A stretch of 11,467 bases of DNA from Bacillota bacterium (lineage in GTDB: Bacteria; Bacillota; Clostridia; Christensenellales; CAG-138). This document shows positions 6,371-11,467 of this stretch, one piece after another. The notes under the pieces were generated by a model. It searched no databases, was not told the DNA's origin, and saw only the letters and a program-made list of their open reading frames with translations. The translations under genes were made by a program, and so were the position numbers. Each line of letters starts with the position of its first letter. The first letter of the stretch is position 1. The stretch is taken from assembly GCA_016288175.1 (NCBI GenBank), contig JAEEYN010000038.1:1-11467 (forward strand), written 5' to 3'.

Positions 6371-6952
6371 TCAGCCGCCTATGGGGGCGCCGACGTCGCG
6401 GCCGAAATCGCAGGTATAGTGCCATTCGATCACGTCGCCGTCATTGACGGGGTATTTGCTGCAGCCGTAATTCGGGAAAACGCCGTTGACGCAATAGGTC
6501 CAGCCGCTGCCATCGCCGCAGTCGAATTCATAGATATTATGGATGCCCTCGATATAGGCGCTCTCGTAAACGGGGGTATAGTTCGCTTCCATGTGGATGC
6601 CCCGTGCCGACGTTTCGCGCACGAGAACATCGTAAACGCTGTCGCCCTCGTTGAAATTGACGGTGACTTTTTGGAGGATGATGCCGTCCTCCGGAAGCAC
6701 ATCGAGCTTGCCTGAATCGAAATCATCCATGTTTTCGAGGATCTTCGTGCACTCGATATAGAGCGTGCAGGTATGCGCCTCATCCGCCGGGGGAGGCGTT
6801 GCGAAGAGCGAGGAAACGGCGGAGCAGCCGGAAAAGCAAAGAACGAGCAGCATCGCGAGCGCAAAAGCGCAGACCGCACGGAATAAACGGCGCGGCACTG
6901 CGTTCTTTGCTGCTTTTTGAATGTTATTATCGGAAAAAATATTGTTCAGCAT
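6371..6952 (-). CDS. DUF4430 (transcobalamin C-terminal-like) lipoprotein
   Basis: The product has 193 residues. A long basic N-terminus and hydrophobic segment (about 24-40) lead to LCFSGC, a lipobox-like end that would place a lipidated cysteine at 43. Phe at the -3 position is atypical. The rest is one DUF4430 domain: CTLYIEC (62-68), an acidic segment LPEDG, then GSGWTYCVNGVFPNYGC (148-164) and DGDVIEWHYTCDFGRDVG (171-188). Six cysteines follow the lipobox and could form disulfides. DUF4430 is related to the C-terminal beta domain of transcobalamin and intrinsic factor, which closes over bound cobalamin. As a lipoprotein beside EcfT and the S component, it may receive or present the corrinoid at the outer face of the membrane. 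No clear ribosome binding site precedes the ATG. The stop of the upstream gene is 21 bases away. Confidence 0.88.
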   Translation of the reverse strand: MLNNIFSDNNIQKAAKNAVPRRLFRAVCAFALAMLLVLCFSGCSAVSSLFATPPPADEAHTCTLYIECTKILENMDDFDSGKLDVLPEDGIILQKVTVNFNEGDSVYDVLVRETSARGIHMEANYTPVYESAYIEGIHNIYEFDCGDGSGWTYCVNGVFPNYGCSKYPVNDGDVIEWHYTCDFGRDVGAPIGG

Positions 6953-6973
6953 TGTAAAAGCGGACGCGAAGGG

Positions 6974-7744
6974 TCACTCCCTGCGCCTGAGCGCCGTGAT
7001 CAGAAGAAAGCTCGCGAGGAGCACCGCGGCGCTGCATGCCGTCGGAATGATCCACTTGAGCGCGCTGATGCGGTCGTTGCGGTTGTTCAGACGGTCGTTG
7101 CCTTTCGGCGCGGAGGTCACGGGCGGTTCTTCGGAAGGCTCTTCGGTGGGCTGCGGCGCAGCGGTCGACCGGGGCGTCGGCGTTTCGGTCGGCGCGGGCG
7201 TATCGGTCGGCTCCGGGCTCTCGCTCGGGTCGAGCGTCTCGGTCGGTTCAACGGTTTCCGTTGGGTCCGGCGTTTGCGAAGGAGCGGGCGTAGGTGTTGG
7301 AGTAACGGGAGCGGATGAAGGCCGCGGAGTGGGCGTCGGAGTGACGGGAACGGGCGTCGGCCGCGGCGTGGGTGTCGGAGTGACGGGGCTGACTGTCGGT
7401 GTGGGCGTCGGGGTGACGGGGCCGACTGTCGGCGTCGGTGTCGGTGTTTCGGGAGGCACGGGCGTCGGCGTTTCGGAAGGTACAGGCGTGGGCGTCGGCG
7501 TTTCGGAAGGCGCGGGCGTCGGGGTCGGCGTTTCGGAAGGCACGGGCGTGGGCGTCGGTTCCGGGTGAGGAACGGGGGTCGGCGTTTCGGAAGGCCCGGG
7601 ATCACGCACGGAGAAGCCGGAGCTGCCGGAACGGGCTTCGGATGCGGATGACAGTGCCGGGATCACCAGCAGTGCCAGACAAATCACAATGATTATGATG
7701 CGTGAGCCTTTATTTGGAAGATCTCCGTTCATTCTGCATTTCAT
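6974..7744 (-). CDS. Stalk-only surface protein: signal peptide, Thr/Pro-rich repeat, C-terminal membrane anchor
   Basis: The product has 256 residues without a recognizable globular domain. A signal peptide spans about 15-35 (IIIIVICLALLVIPAL, then SSASEA). Residues about 47-212 are almost pure Thr-Pro repeats (units such as PSETPTPTPVP and PVTPTPTP), turning acidic toward the end (PTETVEPTETLDPSESPEP). A single C-terminal helix (230-252) ends in RRRE and would tether it in the membrane. There is no LPxTG. Such repeats form extended stiff stalks across Gram-positive walls and are often O-glycosylated. The gene starts 19 bases after the toroid gene, whose product has the same kind of stalk and tail. 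Its role is unknown: a spacer, a scaffold, or a derivative of a toroid-stalk gene that lost its head. The ATG at 7744 has AAGGA 11 bases ahead, while the next Met (7732) has no site. Confidence 0.8.
   Translation of the reverse strand: MKCRMNGDLPNKGSRIIIIVICLALLVIPALSSASEARSGSSGFSVRDPGPSETPTPVPHPEPTPTPVPSETPTPTPAPSETPTPTPVPSETPTPVPPETPTPTPTVGPVTPTPTPTVSPVTPTPTPRPTPVPVTPTPTPRPSSAPVTPTPTPAPSQTPDPTETVEPTETLDPSESPEPTDTPAPTETPTPRSTAAPQPTEEPSEEPPVTSAPKGNDRLNNRNDRISALKWIIPTACSAAVLLASFLLITALRRRE
7150..7610 (-). repeat. Degenerate short tandem repeats encoding the Thr/Pro stalk
   Basis: Repeats of roughly 18 to 33 bases built on GGCGTTTCGGAAGGC and GTGACGGGGCCGACTGTCGG (plus-strand reading) run through this stretch in one reading frame and encode TPTP units. 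This is coding low-complexity sequence and is liable to slippage, so stalk length may vary between strains. Confidence 0.8.
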
Positions 7745-7763
7745 TGGAAAAATGATCCTTGCC

Positions 7764-9164
7764 TTAGTTTTTCTTTCTTAAAATGAGCGCTGTCAGCGCG
7801 GCTGCAATAACGAGCAGACCGCCGATGACGGCCGGTATGAGCCAGGGTTTGCCGCTCTTTTCGGAACCGCCGGGGTCATCCGGTGAAGCCGAAGAGGGTT
7901 CGGCCGCATCCGGCGTATTTTCCGGGTCCGGCGCTTCGGTTTGCGGCGCGGGCTCGGGAGTGGTCTCCGCGGTCCCGGTCGGCGCCGCCGTCACTTCGGG
8001 CGTTTCCGTCGGCTGAAGCGTCGCTTCCGGCATTTCAGTCGGTTCGGGCGTTTGCGTCGGTTCAGCGGTAACGTCCGGCGTTGCTGTCGGTTCGGGCGTA
8101 ACTGTCGGCGCGGGGGTCGGCGTTGCTGTCGGCGCGGGGGTCGGCGTTGCTGTCGGCGCGGGGGTCGGCGTCGGGTTCGAAAAGGGTGGGATGAACGAAA
8201 CATCGTTCATGTTATAAAGGGCATTGCGTCCGTGAACGAAGCGGTCGTAGGCGCAAAGCGCGTAGGCAGCCTGTTCGCTCGCCAAAGCGTTGTTTCCTCC
8301 GCCGGCGGTGTGGGCAAAGCCCGTGCCGGTATGGTAGGAGAGCAGAGCGTCGAGGACGGAATGTCCGCTCTTGATAAAACGGGGGTCGGTCGCCGCGTTA
8401 ATGTTCATTGCGGAGAGCGCGACCAGCACCTGCGAACAGCTTTCGCTGCAGGGGGTCCCCATCGAAGAGAAGCCGCCGTCGTCGTTCTGGATCCCGGAAA
8501 GCGCGGCGATGCCTCTCTGCACGGCGGCATTCGCCGAAGAGTACTTCGACAGCGCGGTGATCGCCATCGCGGTAACGTCCGGATCGGGCTGACCGTAGCC
8601 CGTCAGCGACCAACCGCCGCCCTCAAGCTCGCGGCTGAGGATGAAATCGACGCATTTGCCGCGGATCTCGCTCATGCCGTACGCGCTGTTTGAATCGAGC
8701 GCGATGAGCGCGAAGATCACACCGTTGATGCCCTGCTTTTTGATGAACTTAAAATCGGAAAGCGGCTCGGTGAGATCATAACCCGCAACGCTGCGCGCGT
8801 CGCGGCCGATCGAGGTCAGCGCGAGGATGAGGCGGGAATTCTCGGTGGATCTGTTCGGATCGAGCTGCGGTGAGCCGTTTACCGAAACGGTCTGCTCGAT
8901 CCGTGCATAATAATCGGAAGCATATGCGCTGTCCGCGGCGATGCGGCCGCTTCTTGCGAGTGCAAGGACCTTCCATTCTCCTCCGACGGAGCCGAATGAC
9001 GGCGCGGGTCCGGACTGCAGATAGCCGAGCACGGCGCTGTATGCGGCGGAATAGGATGAACCGGCGCGGACGTGCGCCGCGGCCGGAACGGAAAGGGCGA
9101 ACACAAACGCGATGATCAGCGGCAGGATGCGAAACAGCTTCGGTTTGCGGGGGATGGGTCTCAT
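7764..9164 (-). CDS. Alpha/alpha-toroid (squalene-cyclase/prenyltransferase-like, transcobalamin N-domain-like) surface protein on a Thr/Pro stalk
   Basis: The product has 466 residues. Residues 1-34 are a signal peptide (LLPLIIAFVF-type core, AAA near 28-30). Residues about 35-325 form paired helices of the terpenoid-cyclase/prenyltransferase repeat type, with DVTAMAITALSKY (196-208), NDDGGF (227-232), a CSESC cysteine pair (239, 243) and SVLDALLSY (269-277). Residues about 330-438 are a Thr/Pro/Glu stalk and 441-462 a membrane helix followed by RKKN. The cyclase DxDD motif is absent and the protein is secreted, so it is not an enzyme of terpenoid synthesis. The same toroid fold forms the N-terminal domain of transcobalamin and intrinsic factor. 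Between a DUF4430 gene and an ECF importer under a B12 riboswitch, corrinoid binding is the best inference. Its ATG has AAAGGTG nearby, and the preceding gap holds a large hairpin. Confidence 0.88.
   Translation of the reverse strand: MRPIPRKPKLFRILPLIIAFVFALSVPAAAHVRAGSSYSAAYSAVLGYLQSGPAPSFGSVGGEWKVLALARSGRIAADSAYASDYYARIEQTVSVNGSPQLDPNRSTENSRLILALTSIGRDARSVAGYDLTEPLSDFKFIKKQGINGVIFALIALDSNSAYGMSEIRGKCVDFILSRELEGGGWSLTGYGQPDPDVTAMAITALSKYSSANAAVQRGIAALSGIQNDDGGFSSMGTPCSESCSQVLVALSAMNINAATDPRFIKSGHSVLDALLSYHTGTGFAHTAGGGNNALASEQAAYALCAYDRFVHGRNALYNMNDVSFIPPFSNPTPTPAPTATPTPAPTATPTPAPTVTPEPTATPDVTAEPTQTPEPTEMPEATLQPTETPEVTAAPTGTAETTPEPAPQTEAPDPENTPDAAEPSSASPDDPGGSEKSGKPWLIPAVIGGLLVIAAALTALILRKKN
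8102..8173. repeat. Three 24-bp tandem repeats in the toroid protein stalk
   Basis: The unit CTGTCGGCGCGGGGGTCGGC plus GTTG occurs at 8102-8125 and 8126-8149 without change, and at 8150-8173 with one change (GTCG). It encodes PTPAPTAT units on the minus strand. Near-identity at DNA level points to recent slippage or duplication. Confidence 0.95.
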
Positions 9165-9199
9165 TCTTGCACCTTTATGCCCGGAAAGCCCGGATAAAT

Positions 9200-9232
9200 G
9201 CGGCGGCCGCTGCCCGGGGGCAGGACCGCCGC
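9200..9232 (-). other. Stable intergenic stem-loop between the DUF4430-dockerin and toroid genes
   Basis: GCGGCGG (9200-9206) pairs with CCGCCGC (9226-9232), and after a small internal loop CTGCC (9210-9214) pairs with GGCAG (9219-9223). That is 12 strong pairs. No T-run follows in the minus-strand RNA (ATTTATCC), so it is not a standard terminator. It may stabilize the 3' end of the upstream message after cleavage or partly attenuate read-through, letting the secreted binder be made in excess of the transporter. Confidence 0.65.
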
Positions 9233-9245
9233 CGGATCATTGATC

Positions 9246-10259
9246 TCAGAGGCCCATCGCGGCGCGCAGAGCGAGCAGCGCGTCGGTAACGTTCACGGTG
9301 CCGTTGCCGTCAACATCGGCAGCCGGGTTGTCGCTTTCGATGAGGCCCATCGCGACGCGCAGAACAAGGATCGCGTCGGTGGCGGTAACGGCGCCGTCGC
9401 CGTCCATATCGCCGGGAACGACCGTGACGCCGAGGCCGAGCGCTTCGGAAAGCGCGTCATACGCGGCGTCGATCTCCTCCTGGGTGGAGCCCTGGTAGTA
9501 GATCGCGTTTAAGAAAGCAACGAATTCTTCGTGTGCAGGGCAGCCCGCGCCGACCTGGGAGAGCAGATCGTCATCTTCGAGAATATCGGCAAAGAGGGTA
9601 TATGCTTCACTCCTCGTGACGCCCATCGCGGGGTTGTCGAATTCGGGGAAATAGCCCCAGCCGTCGCTCATGCCGAGGTCCATGCCGTAGCCGTAGATGG
9701 AGTACATCCAGCGGTAAACATGGCCTTCCTCAACGGGAACGTCGCTTGAGCCGACGTTGGGGATCACGTCGTTATCTGCATACATCCAGCCGGAATAATA
9801 GGTATAGTTGCCGGTGCCGAGCATATTGTTCGTGGGTTCGGCCTGGTCCCAGCCCTCGTCCTCATCGTAGCAATAGTTTGCGATGAGCTGCTCCATCAGA
9901 TAATCGGGAACGTTGACCTCGAGCATATCCAAGTTCGGATATTCGAGCGAGGTAAGATAGAAGCTTTCGAGATCGCCGCCGGTGTAGCTGAGGCCGTAGT
10001 CCTCAAAAAGGCGGACGGAGAGCTGCGCCACGGATTCGCCCTCGTGATAGGGGACGTAGGTGGGCGGAACGATGAATGCGAGACCGAGCGGCAGCACTTC
10101 AACGCTCATCACGACGACGCCGTCATAACCTTCCGGCACTTCGGGAGTCTTTTCCGGCGCGGTTTCGGGAGCGACCTTCGCAAAAGCGAGGGCGGGAACG
10201 AGCGTCAGCAGCATAGCGGCTGCGGCGAGCACAGCCATGATTCTTTTGCAGATTTTCAT
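9246..10259 (-). CDS. Secreted DUF4430 (transcobalamin C-terminal-like) protein with C-terminal dockerin
   Basis: The product has 337 residues. Residues 1-27 are a signal peptide ending ALAFA. A DUF4430 domain spans about 48-196, with HEGESVAQLSVRLF (72-85), YYSGWMYADNDVIPNVGSSD (154-173) and VPVEEGHVYRW (174-184). The tail of this match (GYGMDLG) resembles the end of the lipoprotein paralogue. A helical segment follows (about 215-275). Residues 282-337 are a two-repeat dockerin: DMDGDGAVTATDA, then DVDGNGTVNVTDA, each with an LRxAMGL helix. It is the first gene after the cobalamin riboswitch, so it should be the most abundant product of the operon. Predicted role: an extracellular corrinoid-binding or lid protein held at the surface by a cohesin partner. 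GGAGG sits 9 bases ahead of the ATG. Corrinoid binding is inferred. Domain identity is clear. Confidence 0.9.
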   Translation of the reverse strand: MKICKRIMAVLAAAAMLLTLVPALAFAKVAPETAPEKTPEVPEGYDGVVVMSVEVLPLGLAFIVPPTYVPYHEGESVAQLSVRLFEDYGLSYTGGDLESFYLTSLEYPNLDMLEVNVPDYLMEQLIANYCYDEDEGWDQAEPTNNMLGTGNYTYYSGWMYADNDVIPNVGSSDVPVEEGHVYRWMYSIYGYGMDLGMSDGWGYFPEFDNPAMGVTRSEAYTLFADILEDDDLLSQVGAGCPAHEEFVAFLNAIYYQGSTQEEIDAAYDALSEALGLGVTVVPGDMDGDGAVTATDAILVLRVAMGLIESDNPAADVDGNGTVNVTDALLALRAAMGL

Positions 10260-10263
10260 TTTT

Positions 10264-10319
10264 ACATACCTCCGTGTAATTTTTCCGGGTCTGCAAACCC
10301 ATTGGGAGCCTTGCTCCCA
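10264..10319 (-). promoter_or_regulatory. Expression platform of the cobalamin riboswitch and ribosome binding site of the first gene
   Basis: Right after the aptamer, TGGGAGC (10303-10309) pairs with GCTCCCA (10313-10319) as a perfect seven-pair hairpin. A weaker one follows (GGGTT...GACCC in the minus-strand RNA, 10287-10300). The SD GGAGG lies at 10269-10273. There is no U-tract, so control is more likely at translation than by termination. I could not identify a clear anti-SD strand. Confidence 0.5.
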
Positions 10320-10332
10320 CGGCTGATGGCTC

Positions 10333-10527
10333 GGTATGGCAGGTCTCCTGGCTCGCGCGTCGTCCTACTTGCCCCGCCTTCCCATGCTTCCCCGTTTATA
10401 AAGAAACAAAGTGGCGGTTTTGGGGCTTTCGTCTTCACTTACAGTAGCGGGGACTGCTGCGGATTTTAACCGCATTCCCTCTTAGCTTGCGGCGCTCCGA
10501 AAAGGGTCGTCGGCGAAGAACCATACC
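10333..10527 (-). promoter_or_regulatory. Cobalamin riboswitch (B12-box class)
   Basis: On the minus strand the B12 box AGCCAGGAGACCTGCC (10338-10353) is a near-perfect match to the family consensus. The core strand CCCCGCTACTGTAAG (10438-10452) and the preceding GGAATGCGG...CCGCAGCAG hairpin region (about 10456-10485) also match. The closing helix GGTATGG (10521-10527) with CCATACC (10333-10339) is perfect. The aptamer is about 195 bases long and begins roughly 13 bases after the predicted transcription start. Cobalamin binding normally switches the downstream genes off, so this operon should be expressed when corrinoids are scarce. Confidence 0.95.
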
Positions 10528-10546
10528 TTCCCATTCAACTATTCGG

Positions 10547-10575
10547 AGTATAGCATCACATGCCGTTTTTGTCAA
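10547..10575 (-). promoter_or_regulatory. Promoter of the cobalamin operon
   Basis: On the minus strand a perfect TTGACA (10570-10575) and TATACT (10547-10552) are separated by 17 bp. The predicted start is near 10540, leaving a leader of about 280 bases filled by the riboswitch and its expression platform. It is divergent from the blaI-type promoter, and the region between the two shows no gene. Confidence 0.85.
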
Positions 10576-10653
10576 CAACGCGCGGCAGGGGCGGGCGGGG
10601 AGCGGGCCGCAGACGGTCCTGAAAATTTATCCTGCTTTTTTACAAAAAAGGTA

Positions 10654-10682
10654 TTGACAAGACCGGTTTATAGATATAAACT
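10654..10682 (+). promoter_or_regulatory. Promoter and operator of the BlaI-type repressor gene
   Basis: TTGACA (10654-10659) is followed by TATAAA (10675-10680, 15-bp spacer) or TAAACT (10677-10682, 17-bp spacer) as the -10. A perfect dyad, GTTTATA (10666-10672), GA, TATAAAC (10675-10681), covers the spacer and -10 region, where repressor binding would block RNA polymerase. A T6/A6 tract just upstream (10636-10649) may act as an UP element. Confidence 0.75.
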
Positions 10683-10734
10683 TAAGATGGTCGATAAAAA
10701 TAAACCTATTATCGCAGCCGACAGGAGGCACGGA

Positions 10735-11094
10735 ATGGAAGAAAGAAGACTTTGCGAGAGTGATTTTCGCTTCATGCAGGTGGTTTGGGACAGCGAGCCC
10801 GTCGGCTCGATGAACCTTGTGAAGCTCTGCGCGGAAAGGCTCGGCTGGAAAAAGTCCACAACGTTCACAATGATCCGCAAGCTTGCGGAGCGCGGCTTTA
10901 TTAAAAACGAGAACTCCGTCGTGACCGCGCTCGTGGGGCGGGACGAAGCCCGAAAGAAGGAAAGCAGCCTTTTTATCGAGCAGACCTTCGGCGGTTCACT
11001 GCCGATCTTCCTCGCTTCGTTCTTCGGCGGGAAAAAGATCACAGAAGAAGAGGCGGAGGAGCTCAAAAAGCTTATCGACGAGCATAAGGAATAA
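10735..11094 (+). CDS. BlaI/MecI family transcriptional repressor
   Basis: The product has 119 residues, about the family length. The N-terminal two thirds form a winged helix-turn-helix with the family pattern: SDFRFMQVVWDSEPVG (9-24), KKSTTFTMIRKLAERGFI (39-56). The C-terminal third (EEEAEELKKLIDEH) is the dimerization helix. BlaI/MecI proteins repress their own operon and resistance or wall-stress genes until a BlaR1-type membrane protease triggers their cleavage, and such a gene follows 43 bases downstream. ATG 10735 is preferred because AGGAGG (10723-10728) stands 6 bases ahead. Upstream in-frame codons would overlap the promoter and operator. The Asn-Phe pair cut in classical BlaI/MecI does not occur anywhere in this protein, so inactivation may differ. 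Confidence 0.92.
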   Translation: MEERRLCESDFRFMQVVWDSEPVGSMNLVKLCAERLGWKKSTTFTMIRKLAERGFIKNENSVVTALVGRDEARKKESSLFIEQTFGGSLPIFLASFFGGKKITEEEAEELKKLIDEHKE

Positions 11095-11104
11095 CGGCTC
11101 GGAA

Positions 11105-11136
11105 GCGCTTTGCGGAAAGCGCCGGAAAGGATTTCC
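11105..11136 (+). other. Hairpins at the ribosome binding site between the repressor and sensor genes
   Basis: GCGCTTT (11105-11111) pairs perfectly with AAAGCGC (11116-11122) around GCGG. GGAAA (11124-11128) pairs with TTTCC (11132-11136) around GGA, and this second hairpin contains the AAAGGA ribosome binding site of the next gene. No T-run follows. The structure could lower translation of the sensor relative to the repressor. Confidence 0.55.
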
Positions 11137-11137
11137 C

Positions 11138-11467
11138 ATGAACGCATTATTCACATCGATTCTGAATATGAGCATCGCATCAAGCGTCGTGATCGCCGTG
11201 ATACTTTTTGGCAGGCTGCTGCTTAAAAACGCGCCGAAGAAGTGGAGCTACCTCCTTTGGATCGCGGCTGCGTTCCGGCTCTGCTGCCCCGTCAGCATCC
11301 GCTCCGCGATCAGCCTCTTCCGCGTGCTGCCGCATACGGAGACCGCAAGGGCGGCGGGCGAAACGGCAAGTCGGTTGAGTTATATCCCCTCGGCCGTCAG
11401 CGCACCGGTTATGACCGCGATCCCCGTGCCGCCGACCGTACTGCCGATCGAGCCACTGCCGATGGCC
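11138..11467 (+). CDS. BlaR1/MecR1 family (M56) membrane sensor-protease, N-terminal part
   Basis: 110 codons are present and the gene continues past the window. It begins MNALFTSILNMSIASSVVIA and has a first membrane helix (about 8-28). The family-typical segment NAPKKWSYLLWIAAAFRLCCP (31-51) comes next, then a region rich in Pro, Ala and Val that resembles the loop before the protease domain. The zinc-binding HEXXH motif of M56 peptidases would lie further on and cannot be checked. In BlaR1/MecR1 an extracellular signal activates the protease, which leads to removal of the BlaI-type repressor encoded just upstream. Whether this one carries a beta-lactam sensor domain is unknown. The start has AAAGGA 6-7 bases ahead. 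Confidence 0.88.
   Translation, partial: MNALFTSILNMSIASSVVIAVILFGRLLLKNAPKKWSYLLWIAAAFRLCCPVSIRSAISLFRVLPHTETARAAGETASRLSYIPSAVSAPVMTAIPVPPTVLPIEPLPMA

Noticed and set aside
7150..7610. CRISPR-like or intergenic repeat array
   Set aside because: The repeats are degenerate, without unique spacers, and stay in one frame encoding Thr-Pro units between a signal peptide and a membrane helix.
7764..7830. LPxTG sortase anchor at the end of the toroid protein
   Set aside because: The hydrophobic helix and basic tail are present but no LPxTG-like pentapeptide precedes them. A membrane tail is the better reading. The same holds for the stalk-only protein.
7764..9164. Toroid protein as a real squalene-hopene cyclase or prenyltransferase
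   Set aside because: It has a signal peptide, a wall stalk and a membrane tail, lacks the DxDD acid motif (the local sequence is DPDV), and is only about half the length of a cyclase. Only the repeat fold is shared.
10044..10469. Plus-strand reading frame over the cobalamin riboswitch
   Set aside because: The region is explained by the start of the DUF4430 gene and the aptamer on the other strand. The frame has no family features.

Overview
The window comes from a low-to-mid-complexity, GC-rich Gram-positive genome, most likely an uncultured gut clostridium of the Oscillospiraceae/Ruminococcaceae type. The reasons are a QueT transporter behind a preQ1-type riboswitch, an ECF transporter, DUF4430 proteins, type I dockerins, strong AGGAGG ribosome binding sites, Gram-positive style secretion signals and threonine/proline cell-wall stalks. 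No mobile element, rRNA, tRNA or CRISPR array was seen.

Left part (1-2784): a queT gene stands alone behind an extended -10 promoter and a compact leader that folds as a preQ1 riboswitch (preQ1-III-like). A secreted thioredoxin-fold protein with a C-terminal dockerin follows, with its own promoter and terminator. Convergent to it is a MerR/TipAS regulator whose own promoter has the 19-bp spacer and internal dyad typical of MerR control. Ribosomal protein L31 (rpmE) follows on the minus strand as a single-gene unit.

Centre (2907-10575, minus strand): one long operon read from right to left. A consensus promoter leads into a B12-box cobalamin riboswitch, then: a secreted DUF4430-dockerin protein; a membrane-tailed alpha/alpha-toroid protein on a Thr/Pro stalk; a stalk-only membrane-tailed protein; a DUF4430 lipoprotein; EcfT; a fused double EcfA ATPase; and an ECF S component. 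A candidate terminator lies just before the rpmE promoter. The two folds of animal transcobalamin/intrinsic factor (N-terminal alpha/alpha toroid and C-terminal DUF4430-like beta domain) appear here as separate surface proteins, under cobalamin riboswitch control and in one transcript with a complete ECF importer. The simplest reading is a corrinoid capture-and-import system with a split, transcobalamin-like extracellular module. The homology and the riboswitch are strong. Corrinoid binding by the surface proteins is inference.

Right end (10654-11467, plus strand): divergent from the riboswitch promoter is a BlaI/MecI-family repressor with a perfect dyad across its own -10 region, followed by the start of a BlaR1/MecR1-family (M56) sensor that runs off the window.
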